Of a stretch of 64,000 bases of DNA, positions 25,331-36,014 are shown piece by piece. The stretch covers positions 363,501 to 427,500 of the forward strand of contig CAJNDS010002046.1 in assembly GCA_905221605.1 (NCBI GenBank), given 5' to 3'. Both the position numbers and the translations under genes were made by a program. Within the stretch, counting starts at the first letter, position 1; each line of letters begins with the position of its first letter. Origin of the DNA: Symbiodinium natans (Eukaryota > Sar > Dinophyceae > Suessiales > Symbiodiniaceae). The notes beneath the pieces were generated by a model. It did not search any database. It had not been told where the DNA came from and was given only the letters and a program-made list of their open reading frames with translations.

Positions 25331-27870
25331 TCAACTCTGCAGCATGCATTCTAAACACCTGTCAGCGAAGATATGGACGCTGAGCCCCAAACTTGAAGCC
25401 TTCACCAACTTCACTTTTATTTGAACAAAACGCAACTGTTTTGCAACGCGCTCATTGACTGTGGCACCCGGTAGCTCGCGCCTTTGGCCAGGGGTGGCAG
25501 CAGCATATGCTCCTGAGGTCAACTGCTTTACTGTTCTTTGCTGTGCTACGAGTTTTGGTTACTTTGTGGCGATGTGTTGCTGCTGGCGCGACATGCCTTC
25601 TGCTGTACCCTCTGCAGCACTGGGCTGCTAAAGCAAAGCAGATCTGCAAGAAGTCAAGCAACGAGTACAACTCCAAGACTAGAATCTGGCGGCCGCACAT
25701 GCGAAAAGCAAATCTGCTGACTCGACGGTATCAAAACCCCAGTCGCTGAAAGCATCCACTTCTTGCCCGAGCGGCCATTGCAGGTGCCCATGAATGCCGA
25801 TGGCCATTCGAAGTGCCTTGGGGAGATGTTCGAGATGGAAAGAGATGAAGAGAAGTGGGTGGCAAAGGGCTCGGGCCTAGGCCCAGGTCATCCTCTAGAG
25901 TCTAGAGATGTCTAAAGTGTCCAGAGTCCTCAAAGGAAGAGAGACAGAGCTCCGGATGCACCAGGGGCCCCGCCGGTTTTCTTGGAGCTGGCACCTCAGA
26001 AGATCCCGAGATTAAGATGTTGAATCTTAGGCCTTATGAGGCCCTTCAGAGCCTTCAGGGTCCATGCTTCATCTGAATCATGCTGGCCACGACCCCTGAA
26101 CTTCCTGGCGTTGTCAGACACATGTAACGCATCTCATCAGTTGGGGGGTGGAAAAGCATGACAGTGGCCATGCCAAATGACGCACGTCAGGACGAAATAA
26201 CTATTCCTTCCCAATCCTCGAAACTGCATGGACACTTGAGTTCAGGCAGAAATACCTGTGTATGCAACAATACATATCAACACTTCATGTATGGCAGACG
26301 CTGCATTGCAAAGTTCTTGCCGTCGGAAGATTAGCCCTACGTCCTCCAACCCCCTCTAGACTCCAACCCCGAAAAGAACCTGGGCCTGAATGCCTTCAGG
26401 GCAAAAGGCAAATTTTGATGCCTGAAAATTGTGGGTTTGGGGCGGTCAGGCCCAGGCCGAAAGCAACTTTTAACTCCTAACTATGCCTGGAAACAGTTTC
26501 AGACCCAAGAGGAATCCATGCAGAAGGCTTTGTGAGGAAGGCCCGTAAAATACCCAACAGTTTTTGTCTGCCACCGGGCAGCGCGACAGCGCAAGAGAGG
26601 CTCCTGCAACTGCAGGCTGGAGGAGACTTGAGGAGACTGGAGGAAACTTGAGGAGACTTGTGGGCTTCATTTGGGCCGTGAGCCCCACACTTGTCTTGGA
26701 ACCCTTACTTTGAGAGGGCGAGGGAGGGACTGTAATTAATAATGTCCACCTGACTTTCAGCCTCGCAAAACCCCCCCAAAACTCACAAGTTTCAGCTGTG
26801 GCCTGGCTTCTCGAACTGCTGGGCAGTGAGTCTGGCAGCTGCAACCTCTGCTTCAGGAAGATCAACACTTTGGGTTTGGGCCGGTTTGGGTATCTGAGGC
26901 TTAGCAGCTACACGCAGCAAACCCCCGCAGCTACAAAGTGAGAATACATTTCAGGCCTTCGGACGAGTAGTTGTTGGCGAGTAGATAAGCTGCTTTTTTC
27001 GGGCACCCCCCGCACACAGTAGGCTGCATTTAGCAAAAGCTGTGTCCGGCAGGACCTGAGCACGTGGAGAAGGAAATTTTCCAAGCTGGTGGAGAAAGAC
27101 AAGGCATGTCTGATCATGTCTGGACCTTCGAAAGTGTGCTCGAAGCATCGAGTAGTGTTCATATTCACCCGCGAGTCGGCTTCAACACGTTCCCAAAACA
27201 CATCCCCGAACCACACCACTGCCGCCCGCAAAAGAGGCGCTCCCTTGTTTTGATCCCTCCCCTCCCCCGCACCCCCTCCCCTCCCCTCCACCAAAAAAAC
27301 CAAAACAGGCACACAACTGACTTCGCAACTCCGAGGCACATCCTGGCGCAGCTTCGACGGCGGCACGCTGCTGGACCGGTTCATCGGGGCATCGCGGGGG
27401 GGGTCTCGTCTCTTGAGCGGACCCCGTGCGACTAATCTGAAGGGGCCGCCAGGACTCCGCCAGGGAGTCTAGGGCATGAGGTGGGGCGTTTTGGGGCGCT
27501 TGGGGGTCTTGAGGAGTCTTGAGGCTGTGGATCGCAGCGTTCCCAAGATAGTAAGGCGCAAGGTTAGGGCTCTTGAGGTTTTCTGTTTTGGTTGCAGGGT
27601 TTCTGGACACACTCATGGACAACTTCAAAAGCTCGAGCCACCCGGGCAAAGCGGCAGAAGGACAGGCTACAAGCACAGAAGTTGCCCGATTTCTTCCCAT
27701 CAAGTACTCAGTCCACAAGCACGCCCAATTGGACTCAAAACAGGCTCTTGGCTGTGCTTGGCAGAGGAGCCCTGAGCGTACTCCGCACAAACCGCACCAC
27801 CCTCAAATACACTCTCAAGTTTGCCCTTAGCAAAGCATAATAATAGTCAAGTCCACAAGTCCTGGACCGA
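25331..27870. other. Stretch without a supported gene
   Basis: Moderate-GC DNA with many overlapping short frames. An irregular 11-bp repeat (ggagacttgag variants) lies near 26,625-26,665, and a C-rich tract lies near 27,256-27,300. I could not connect any frames into an exon series with matching phases. Confidence 0.4.
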
Positions 27871-28083
27871 ATGGACGTTAAAACAGAAAGTGTTGGCTGG
27901 ACTCTGGAGGATGGCGCCATCGAAATCCTCGGCGACCCCCCGCGGCACGGGATAGCCATCGTGGAGAGGCACCTTGCATTCGAACAGAGCGGAAGGGCTT
28001 CTCATGAGGGTCCGCAAGATCCGTCCAAAGAGAACACTGACCCGGAGGGTCAAGAGAAAATCATCGCTGAAGCCTTGAGATGA
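27871..28083 (+). pseudogene. Possible copia-type reverse transcriptase relic
   Basis: A 70-codon open stretch reads from MDVKTE through IEILGDPPRHGIAIVE and ends EKIIAEALR. The pattern I-E-x(3)-D-P-x-R-H followed by IVE and an acidic tail resembles the segment between the reverse transcriptase and RNase H parts of Ty1/copia elements common in dinoflagellates, where a DPRH-like motif precedes a hydrophobic helix. No catalytic YxDD motif, integrase, gag or long terminal repeat is visible nearby, so at most it is a small fragment. The opposite strand is also open here (27,847-28,086), which weakens the call. Confidence 0.25.
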
Positions 28084-30197
28084 CATTCCGGAGGGGCAGG
28101 AACCCTTTGAACCTTAACGGGCCCGGCCATTTAGTTAGCTCTCAGCAGCAAAAGCCCCCATGAGTCCACCCTTTTGTGGCACCAGATTGCAAACCTAAAC
28201 AGGACCCATAAATGAAACCGTCAGCGCCACAGAACCGGGTGACCGGCGAGTCGGAACTCAAAATTGCAAAGACGCGTGAAAACGAACGCGGCAGTCGGAG
28301 AAACCGCACCAGGAGCCCCGTCCGAGGTACAATGTAACTGTTCTCCCATGCCTTCGATATCCCATACTCTGGGACCATCATGCCCTTTCGGTCTCGAAGC
28401 CCCACTGGGAACCAGGCCTCTTCGTCAGGTCCAGTCCTCTGGAGCTTCAGAGTTTAGGCTTCTGGGCTTCAGTGTCTAGAGAGAAGATTAATGAAGAGTG
28501 CGGGTGCTAAGTAGGGTATGGTAGGGGTTAAAGAAAGGCAGCGCGGCACAGCTACGCCACGCTTGAGTTTGGCCCTAACCCTTAAACTCCTGGATCCAAA
28601 GCTCCCAAAGTAAAAAGCGCACGGCGTAAAGGGGCATTCCTCCCTGGCCCAGCTCCCTATCCTGCTCCCTATCCTTGCGGGCCTGGATTGGCAAATTGGC
28701 ATGGGCCCCACGTCACCAGAGGCACTGGAGGGCCTGATTGCGAAAGCGTTTTACTGTTGGAGCACTTAGAAGCTTCTTGGTTTTACAAGTCTTTAAACAC
28801 CTTCCGCTTAGGAGTGGCAGGGTCTTGATTCTGCTGAGGTTTCTTTGTGTCTGGGCCCCGGGCTTCAGCTTTAACTCTACTGTTCGGACTGTTCGGAGTG
28901 AAACAGGCAAATCTAAAGGCATTACAAGCACCGCGCATACTGCACACTGTCAAGGGACACATCCCCCAACAGCTCCCAGATGCAGGGCTCAAAAGCGAGT
29001 CCAGCCATTAGTGCTCAAAGGGCCGGGCTGGGAAGACCGGGCCGAGATGTTCAAACCTCAGTCGCCGAAGCTGGGCATGCAAGGCAATGAACCTCGCGGT
29101 ATCCACAGGAAGCTGCAGAACCCCAAAAGCATCCAAAAAGCCGTCGAATACCCAACCCTCAGGCCACCAGGCCACTAGGCCACTCCAACAAGCACAGCAA
29201 CGTCGTGCGAAGGTCGGCCGAAAGAATCAAGCAATAAAACCGTGGAGCATTTCCCGCCCGATATCTCCCTGATCTCTTCTGCCTTCTTCTGACTTCTGGG
29301 TCCATTTACATGCCGGGCGGCGGCTCGGTGATGGCGGCTCAGCCGGCCCTCAGAAGCGCAGTGCCCCTCTCAGCCCTCTCAGCCTAGCCCAAGTTCCCAT
29401 CAGCAGGCAAGGCCCGGTAAAGCCCGAAATCTTGGGACCTTGACGGCTTGACCCAAACATGCGAAACTTCAGTCACCATCCAAAAACTCGCGAACTTCCC
29501 TCATGGACCGAGCTGGCTCTGGTACGGCTTCTGGTAAACCCTCGAAGAGTCGTTAGTTACCGTTAGTTTACGAGCTACTTGTGTCGGCACTTGCCCGGGA
29601 GAGGACTGTGACACCCTACGTCCCTACGTTCTAGGACTGACCCTCAGACCTTGTACGCGCAGCCCCAGGTGCTTCAGAGTCTTTTGGAGCTCCAAGTCAG
29701 ATACGGCTTTGCTTGAATGATCCAATTACATGATGCAAGGAAAAGAAGGGTTGCTCCCCACTAGGAAACCCTTGACCAGAAGTCTGCATCGACTCGGATT
29801 CTGGGCTTCTGGCAAAGCCCACAGGCGAAGCTCATGCCTGACTCCTCCTGCAAATCTGCAAAGACAGTTCAGCTATCTAAGGCTAGCATCGTTGAAGGCA
29901 CAGCGCGGACTCCCGGAGGCCCAGAGCCCACAAACTTGCGGGGTCCTGGTCGTCGGAGTCCACGATACCTCAGCCCCACATGCCCTCGACCCTTAGACTC
30001 AGAGTCTGAGAGGTTGCTTGGATCTACAAAGTTGGCCAGGGCCTTTTAGGGCCTCTTCGCTCGGAGCTTTTCTTACCACGATGCCGCGCATTGCACTTGT
30101 GCATTGCGCAAAGTGCACCTCAAACCCGCCCTCGGCCCTAAGTCATGGACCACCACTGCCGCCCCCCGTGATGCGTGCGGCCCAAACAGGGCCATGG
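28084..30197. other. Intergenic or intronic DNA with one motif hit
   Basis: No gene is supported. Near 28,705 the minus strand encodes ASGDVG directly after a CTCCAG acceptor-like site. This echoes the GDVGG motif of the candidate gene at 30.2-33.9 kb and could be one more exon of it. The rest shows only overlapping chance frames. Confidence 0.3.
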
Positions 30198-33100
30198 TCA
30201 CCGCCCACGTCGCCGACCAAAGTCTCCTTGGTCCGGGGATGTCTTAAGGGCTTGGGGAGCCATAGTCCAGCGGCAGCAAGGCTCTGTCAGGACTCCTGGC
30301 ATGCTTCAAGAATGCTTCATCGTCTCAGGCAAAACAGCTCCGCTGGAAGCACGAGGCCCGCTCCGCTGCTGCGCGGGGCTCGCTCTGCGTGGGCCCTTGC
30401 ATGGACCTTTCAACGCGCACTTTGCAAGACACTTCGTGGGCTGGTCAGCCTCTCTCGAACTGCGTACTTGGGTAAACCCACGAGCAGGCACAAGGAAGGT
30501 CAGTTCTGAGAGATGCGGTGTTGGGTTGTGAAGTTGGAGAGAGAAGTCTCGAGCCTTGTGGTTCTTTTTGAGCCCTCAAACCACAGACCCTTGACTTCAC
30601 GATGAGATTTTGTTTGGGCCCCCTACAATTTCTTTGGATCCCTCACCCGTGCTTCACTGATATTGCTTCAACACAGGACAAAGGTGCTACTGAATTTGCT
30701 TGTGGGTGAGGCCTTGACTTGCTTCAGTACCTAACAACTTGGGTGCTCTGGTGGTCGCTACCTGCCCGTGCTGGCTTCGGAGACGTGGTGATATTCTCTT
30801 CAAGTTGGTTGATCGCTATTATTTCTTTAAACCCCGTATGCCTGAATCAATTCCCCCAACGCAAAGCCCTCGGTTGTTTGTATTAAACGGAGTCAAACGC
30901 TTGTGTGGGCCGAGGGCTTAAACTCCAAAGCCTTTTGGAGGGGGGGCTTGTGCCACCGAGGGGCCCAGTACCAGGGGCGCTATGTGGCTCACCCATGTGC
31001 TCGCGGTCCTGTAAGCGTGCATGGTCTTACAGCCTGCTTGTGGCAGTTGTTTGGCAAGTGCATTGCCCCTGAGCCTGCAAGGACTGCCTCATCATGCAGG
31101 AGCTGACTTGATAGAGCTGTGAAAGCAGGCTTGGTGCTGACGCAAGACCCCTTAAACTTTGAGATCGGCCCATCCAAAACCCTCCCGACCCCCCGAAGCC
31201 CAGTAAACTCGGGGAGGTCCGGAGCCCCGCCAGAACCAGCTGCAGCCTGCTCGCGCAAATCACGAGACAAGATCGTACATGAAACCATGAAACCCTTTCT
31301 GTTGAAGATAGCGTCATGTGATCCACTCCTAGCTTCGAGCTCTACGTGCTTGAACAACATGACAACTTCTTTGAAGAGGATGTCTAGTCTTGGCCCGTCC
31401 ACTCCTGAGTCTTATTCAAAGGACGGAACCTTCTGTCTGCAAACAAAGCGGATGTCTCTGTGATACATCTCTGTCACCAATCCGAAAACCCCTCCCTTAA
31501 CTTCTAATCCCGATGCCTCAGCTTCTAAGCCCTCAACTTCCGCTCTTCCCATGCCCAGCCGACCCAACCTCAAAGGCACCGCTGCCGCCACTGCCGCCAC
31601 AGGCGCTCTGAGACCATGCGGCCGCCTCCGCCGGGGCCTCAGGGCTTCAGAGGGCTCTCGAATTGGTTTTGTCCTGGCCTTAGATTCCAAGGCCAAGGCC
31701 TCGAACGCGCCACTGCCGCCGCTGCCGCCGCAGGCACTGCGGGACCACGCCCCGCCAACCTGCCATGAGCTTGGCAGGGTGCAAGCTGAACTGTACTCAA
31801 ATAAACGAAGGGGAGGGCAACCCCTGAAATCTGAAGGCAGGAACGGATGAAACAAGCATTGGTGACAAACGTGGCTGCAACCGCTTCACCCCCACAAAGA
31901 CACCAGACAAGCCAAGCGCCTCGGCTGCCTGAGGCGGCGCAGCCTGTCAGCAGTCTCTGCCGAGTCGAAGTGAATGCACTGAATGCACTGGGTGCACAGA
32001 TTGACACACAGGCCAATTAGGCTGGAGTCCGATGCCGCTCAGCAGAAACCAAGGGGGGGTTGCATACATGGCGACAGAAGCTACAGGACGACTTCGTGGG
32101 CAGCAGAACACCGCGTGGGCCAACGAAAACCGGAGGCACAGTCATTGGGCGCATGGCCACCTCGGACGTTGCTTCTGCCTCTTGCCCGCCGGCAGCACCA
32201 CCCACGTCACCGCGGAGGCCCGTCAGGGAAACCTCGACGATATCATCCTGATTCAAGCACAAAGCAGTAAAGCAAGCATATGAAAACAACATGAACGCAA
32301 CAGAGGATGAGACTCAATAAATCAAGTTGCACAAGCAACCGTTAGCAGCCGTTAGCAGAGACTAGGAAAGAGTTCTCTTCAGACACATGGAAGCCCAACT
32401 CGATACCCACGGCCGTTGACGACGAGGTCCTCATTGGCAGCGACGCTGTCGTCCCCGCCGATGTCGTCGTCTCCGCCGATATCACCGCGTGTGGCATTCC
32501 TCCAAGCTTCCAGGGCTTTCGAAGTTCTTTGGGTCACTTTAGGAGAGCTTGGGCCTGGAGACAATTTTGCAGCTGCCAGGGACCCTTGGGGTCTCAAGGC
32601 TTCCCCGAAAGCCCTGCGCGGGAGGCCCCATCCTCGAGGCATGGCTCAGCTCGCTCCCGGTGGACACCACCTTGCAGGGAAATCGGAGACAGGGACCTCT
32701 TACACACTTGAAACTTCTTAGGGTTAAGAGAGCTTAGGGCTTCATACCCAGGAGTACTTCCCAGCAGGGCTAGGAGATCCAAGTCCGAACTCTCAGAATG
32801 CGCGCTGCGATCATAACCGTAGACGCTATACAAGAACCCCATGTCGAAGTCAAAGAAAACCAAATCCCTGCAAGTCCCGGGAAACATCCTGTAACATCCT
32901 TTAAGCCCTCAACAGGGTCTGCGCTAAGCCCCCGAGCCTGCGCCGGGTTCTCGCCAGGGGCGCCACCCACGTCGCCGAACTCAGCGTCTCCCACGGGAAA
33001 AGTGGCCTCGAAGCCTCCGGAACAGAGATCTTAAATGGACACCACAAGTAGGTGCTGTGGGATGCTGTGGGGCTTCGTCTAGGCTCCATGTTTTGGGCGT

Positions 33101-33852
33101 GGAGTATGGACAGTATGGAGTATGGACCAGTATGGAGGCCGGATGAGGGTGGCAGGTGAGACGTGACCCCAAGCGCGATGAAGAATCGCCCAAGGCGGCA
33201 AAGGGTTCAGGTCCATGGGGGCATTTGGGTGATTCAAGCATCCAACAGCCCCCAGGACGTTAAGTTCTTCCCCTTAAATGGACCAAACGCCAAAGCCAGG
33301 CTGCCAAACATCCGACTGAGGAGAGTTTTTTGGAGGAATTCAACCCCGAGCCGTCCGGTCCAAAACCATCCCCCGAACCACTCCCAAAGCCATCTCAAAT
33401 CCCTCGCCAGTTCAGTTTACTCACCCTCGGCCCGAAGCTTTTCCTGACCCATTGGCGCCCTCCATCTGGCACCCTCCAATGGCGCCTGCATCTCCCAGGG
33501 CTCCGACGTCCCCGGGGTCCCCGCTGCCCCCGGACTCGGTAGCAGGCTCCTGCAGTAGCACGAAAGCACTCGTTTCAACTCAGCGGAACTCTGGACTCCG
33601 CGTGACTCAATCGCGACTGTCACGCCCAAGACTCAAGCAACGCAGGTCACGGTGCTCCTTCGACCTGTCTTGTCGGAAATCCTGTTCTGACTTAAGAGAT
33701 GTTTCCCGTTTCCCATATGCTCCCTGCAGTGCTCCTTGCAAAGTGAAGGCCGCAAACCCTAGCCCTGAACTCCTAAACTTCGAGAACCCCAAGGACCACG
33801 AGCCGGGCACCGTCGTTGGCTGCGCATGGCCGCTTCCACCCGACTCCCCAAC
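30198..33852 (-). CDS. Candidate multi-exon gene: Gly/Asp-rich protein with repeated GDVGG motif
   Basis: I do not recognise the family. Several minus-strand pieces have proper borders (AG before, GT/GC/GA after) and share a composition. They are 33,811-33,852 (VGESGGSGHAQPTT); 33,473-33,549 (SGDPGDVGALGDAGAIG); 32,938-33,014 (FGDVGGAPGENPAQ); 32,430-32,499 (GDIGGDDDIGGDDSVAANE); 32,161-32,247 (LRGDVGGAAGGQEAEATSE); near-identical 31,700-31,736 and 31,569-31,605 (ACGGSGGSGAFE); and about 30,206-30,226 (ETLVGDVGG). The GDVGG/GDIGG motif recurs five to six times. Two exons are both 77 nt long, which suggests growth by exon duplication. Phases between neighbours are not all resolved, and the start and stop were not found. 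Low-complexity GC-rich DNA could mimic part of this signal. Confidence 0.4.
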
Positions 33853-34262
33853 CTGCAACGGTTGCATAGAATTGTTTGGGCTTCGCTATCGGTACTTACA
33901 GGATTGGGAGGTGGGGTTAGGGACGCTTGGGTCATGCAAGCTTTGTAGAGGATGCGGGATGGGCCGTAGGATGTCGGTCTCAACGGTTTGGAGCCGCCTA
34001 AGTGAACTCAGCACTCAGCACGGATTGCAAATCGCACCCTCGCGCCGCAACCCTCCAACCCTCATTGTGCGTCACACGATGTCAACGGCACCAAGCCGTG
34101 TATGGCAGTTCTGCGCGGCACCTCCGCTCTACGAGAAAGCAAAGAAGGCCACATAAGGCCTTAACCTGGGTCAAGCATAAGCACATATGCACCCTGTATT
34201 GGGCCTCCAGGGTCTCGTTGTCCGACATTTCGCAGGGGGGACAACTCAGTGACTACTTGGGG
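33853..34262. other. Stretch without a supported gene
   Basis: Overlapping frames are open on both strands. No recognisable motif or consistent exon border was found. Confidence 0.4.
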
Positions 34263-34402
34263 TTAGCCTGTGGTGATTTGTGTCACTTCGCTGCGCAGGG
34301 AACCAGCAGCAGCCGTGCTTTCGTGGAGTTCTTCTTTTGTGGACTGTTGCTGTTGCTGAAGGACTGCCAGGGCTCTTTGCAGAGTGGGGCTGAGTAGGTG
34401 TG
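34263..34402 (-). CDS. Candidate exon, Gln-rich coiled coil
   Basis: The minus-strand frame reads SPTLQRALAVLQQQQQ, then STKEELHESTAAAGSLRSEV, then a TAA at 34,263. An acceptor-like CTACTCAG precedes it. The heptad-like spacing of Leu and Glu and the run of Gln suggest a coiled coil. It could be a last exon, or an internal exon if the GT after LRSE is used. It may belong to the gene whose GDVGG exons lie just to the left, but no phase link could be shown. Confidence 0.3.
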
Positions 34403-35971
34403 AGTGGTGTGAAGGTTGTGGTTGTGCTGGAGCAAGTTGTTCCTGGAGAGCCGGGAGCGGCAACATGCTATGAAGAAACGTGGACTCTGGAGTCCTTGAG
34501 TCCTTTCCGGGAGGTGCATCACAGGTGCTGCATTCCCCAACGACCTAGACTCAGGTACTGATGTGTAGGCGGTATTGAGCAACTGAGTGGCTTCGCACTC
34601 CCGCAAGCCAACACAACGAAAGAGCGGCGGCTGAAACTCCTAAATTCCATTAAATTCCTCAAGATCCCAAGCAAAGCCCGAAAAAGGCCCCACGAGCCCC
34701 ATGAGCAAGTTGTGGGAGGTCACCCATGCCCGCTCACTCGCACTGAGCTTGCGTGGCACAGGCGTAGGAGTGTCGCCCTGCACAGCAAACCTGCGCGCAG
34801 TCACCGAGAGAGAGGGAATGGAGGAAGTCTGCGCTCATTGGCCTAGAGGGCCTAGATCATTCTACACTAGTTCAACACCCTAACACCCCCCCCCCCCCTT
34901 GGCCGAAATCTAGGAAGAATTCTGGCTTCAAGCACGAAAATCCTCCACAGTGCCCTGTCTGCTTGTTCAATTAGTTGTCTAAGGGAGCGGTCGTTGGTGA
35001 CCCTGGCGTGGGGGCCGAGGAGGGTTTGCGACTTTGTGCAACTCTGTGCAACTTTGCAATTCCAAAAGCTGCGCTCTTCATGCTTTTCCCCGGCTGCCAC
35101 GCAGGAGTAGCGTATGCCACGCCAGGGTCATGCAGCGGCGCACCTCCACGTGCAGGGAACAAGGAGGGAGTTGCAGCATGATTCAGCTTCTGCAGAAACC
35201 CAAATCGCTCATGCGCGATGACTTTTGCGAGCTTGCTCATCTTTCATGGGGTTTGGGAGAGTTTCCTGAAGTAGGAAGACACAAGCTTTGGTTTGGATGG
35301 GGCGCTGATGCTCATGATGGGGGAGCCATGTTGGCCAAGGTCTCGAATCCGAAGCCGTGTTACACCTTAAAACACGGAAACCCTGTAGCAGGCCGTACCC
35401 ATAAAATCATCCCAAACTCACAAAATTTCCAAAGCCGTGCCAAAATTCGCCGAAGTCAGAGTTCCCAGTGCCCCAGTGGTCCCCCGATGGTTTCTCGATG
35501 GTCCCCCCGGGGGCCCTTGAAGCCATCGGCACGCTGGGCTTCCGCAGCGACCAGCCCTGAGTGCCCCCCCAAAAGCTTTAAAGATCTTCTAAGCGAGCTT
35601 GGGAGTGAGCAGCGGTGGTTTTGGAGAGGTTGGAGCGCCTTCCTAGAAGTTGGCAGGGTGAGATTCGCGCTAGATGGCAGTCGGACAAGGATGTGATGAG
35701 CCCAACAAGTTCCTGCTTTTCCAGGGGTTTCCCCCAAAACCTGACACGTGAAGATGAAGGCAAAAAAATCCTGCTGGGCGGGACGCTCATGGCGAGTTTT
35801 CGGGAAGAGCTGAAGCTGAGGACAGGTGTCTTCGAGTGAACTCAGGGAGGGGGGATGTGAGGGCAAGATGGAGCCAATGTCGCTGGGCAGTGCTTCGGGC
35901 AATGTTTTTCCGAAGTCGTTCTCACGGTTGTGCCGGCCACTACTTAAGGGCAGAGGAGGCGCAGTTGAAAC
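34403..35971. other. Stretch without a supported gene
   Basis: Long overlapping frames occur on both strands (for example 35,034-35,696 plus and 35,456-36,103 minus), but neither has a recognisable domain. A run of Cs lies at 34,886-34,899. Confidence 0.4.
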
Positions 35972-36014
35972 CTCATCAAACTCCGAAATGCTGCGCTGTA
36001 GGAATCTGAAGAAC
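35972..36014 (-). CDS. Candidate small exon
   Basis: A 43-nt minus-strand piece encodes FFRFLQRSISEFDE. It is preceded by AAG and followed by a GT donor (GAG/GTTTCA), which matches the exon style of the confirmed genes. It lies inside a longer open minus frame (35,456-36,103) rich in Ser, Pro and Leu. The family is unknown. Confidence 0.25.

Noticed and set aside
24744-25424. 226-codon plus-strand frame with repeated ELYGTLWNS
   Set aside because: It is produced by the 10-bp minisatellite, which keeps all three frames open; no flanking domain was seen.
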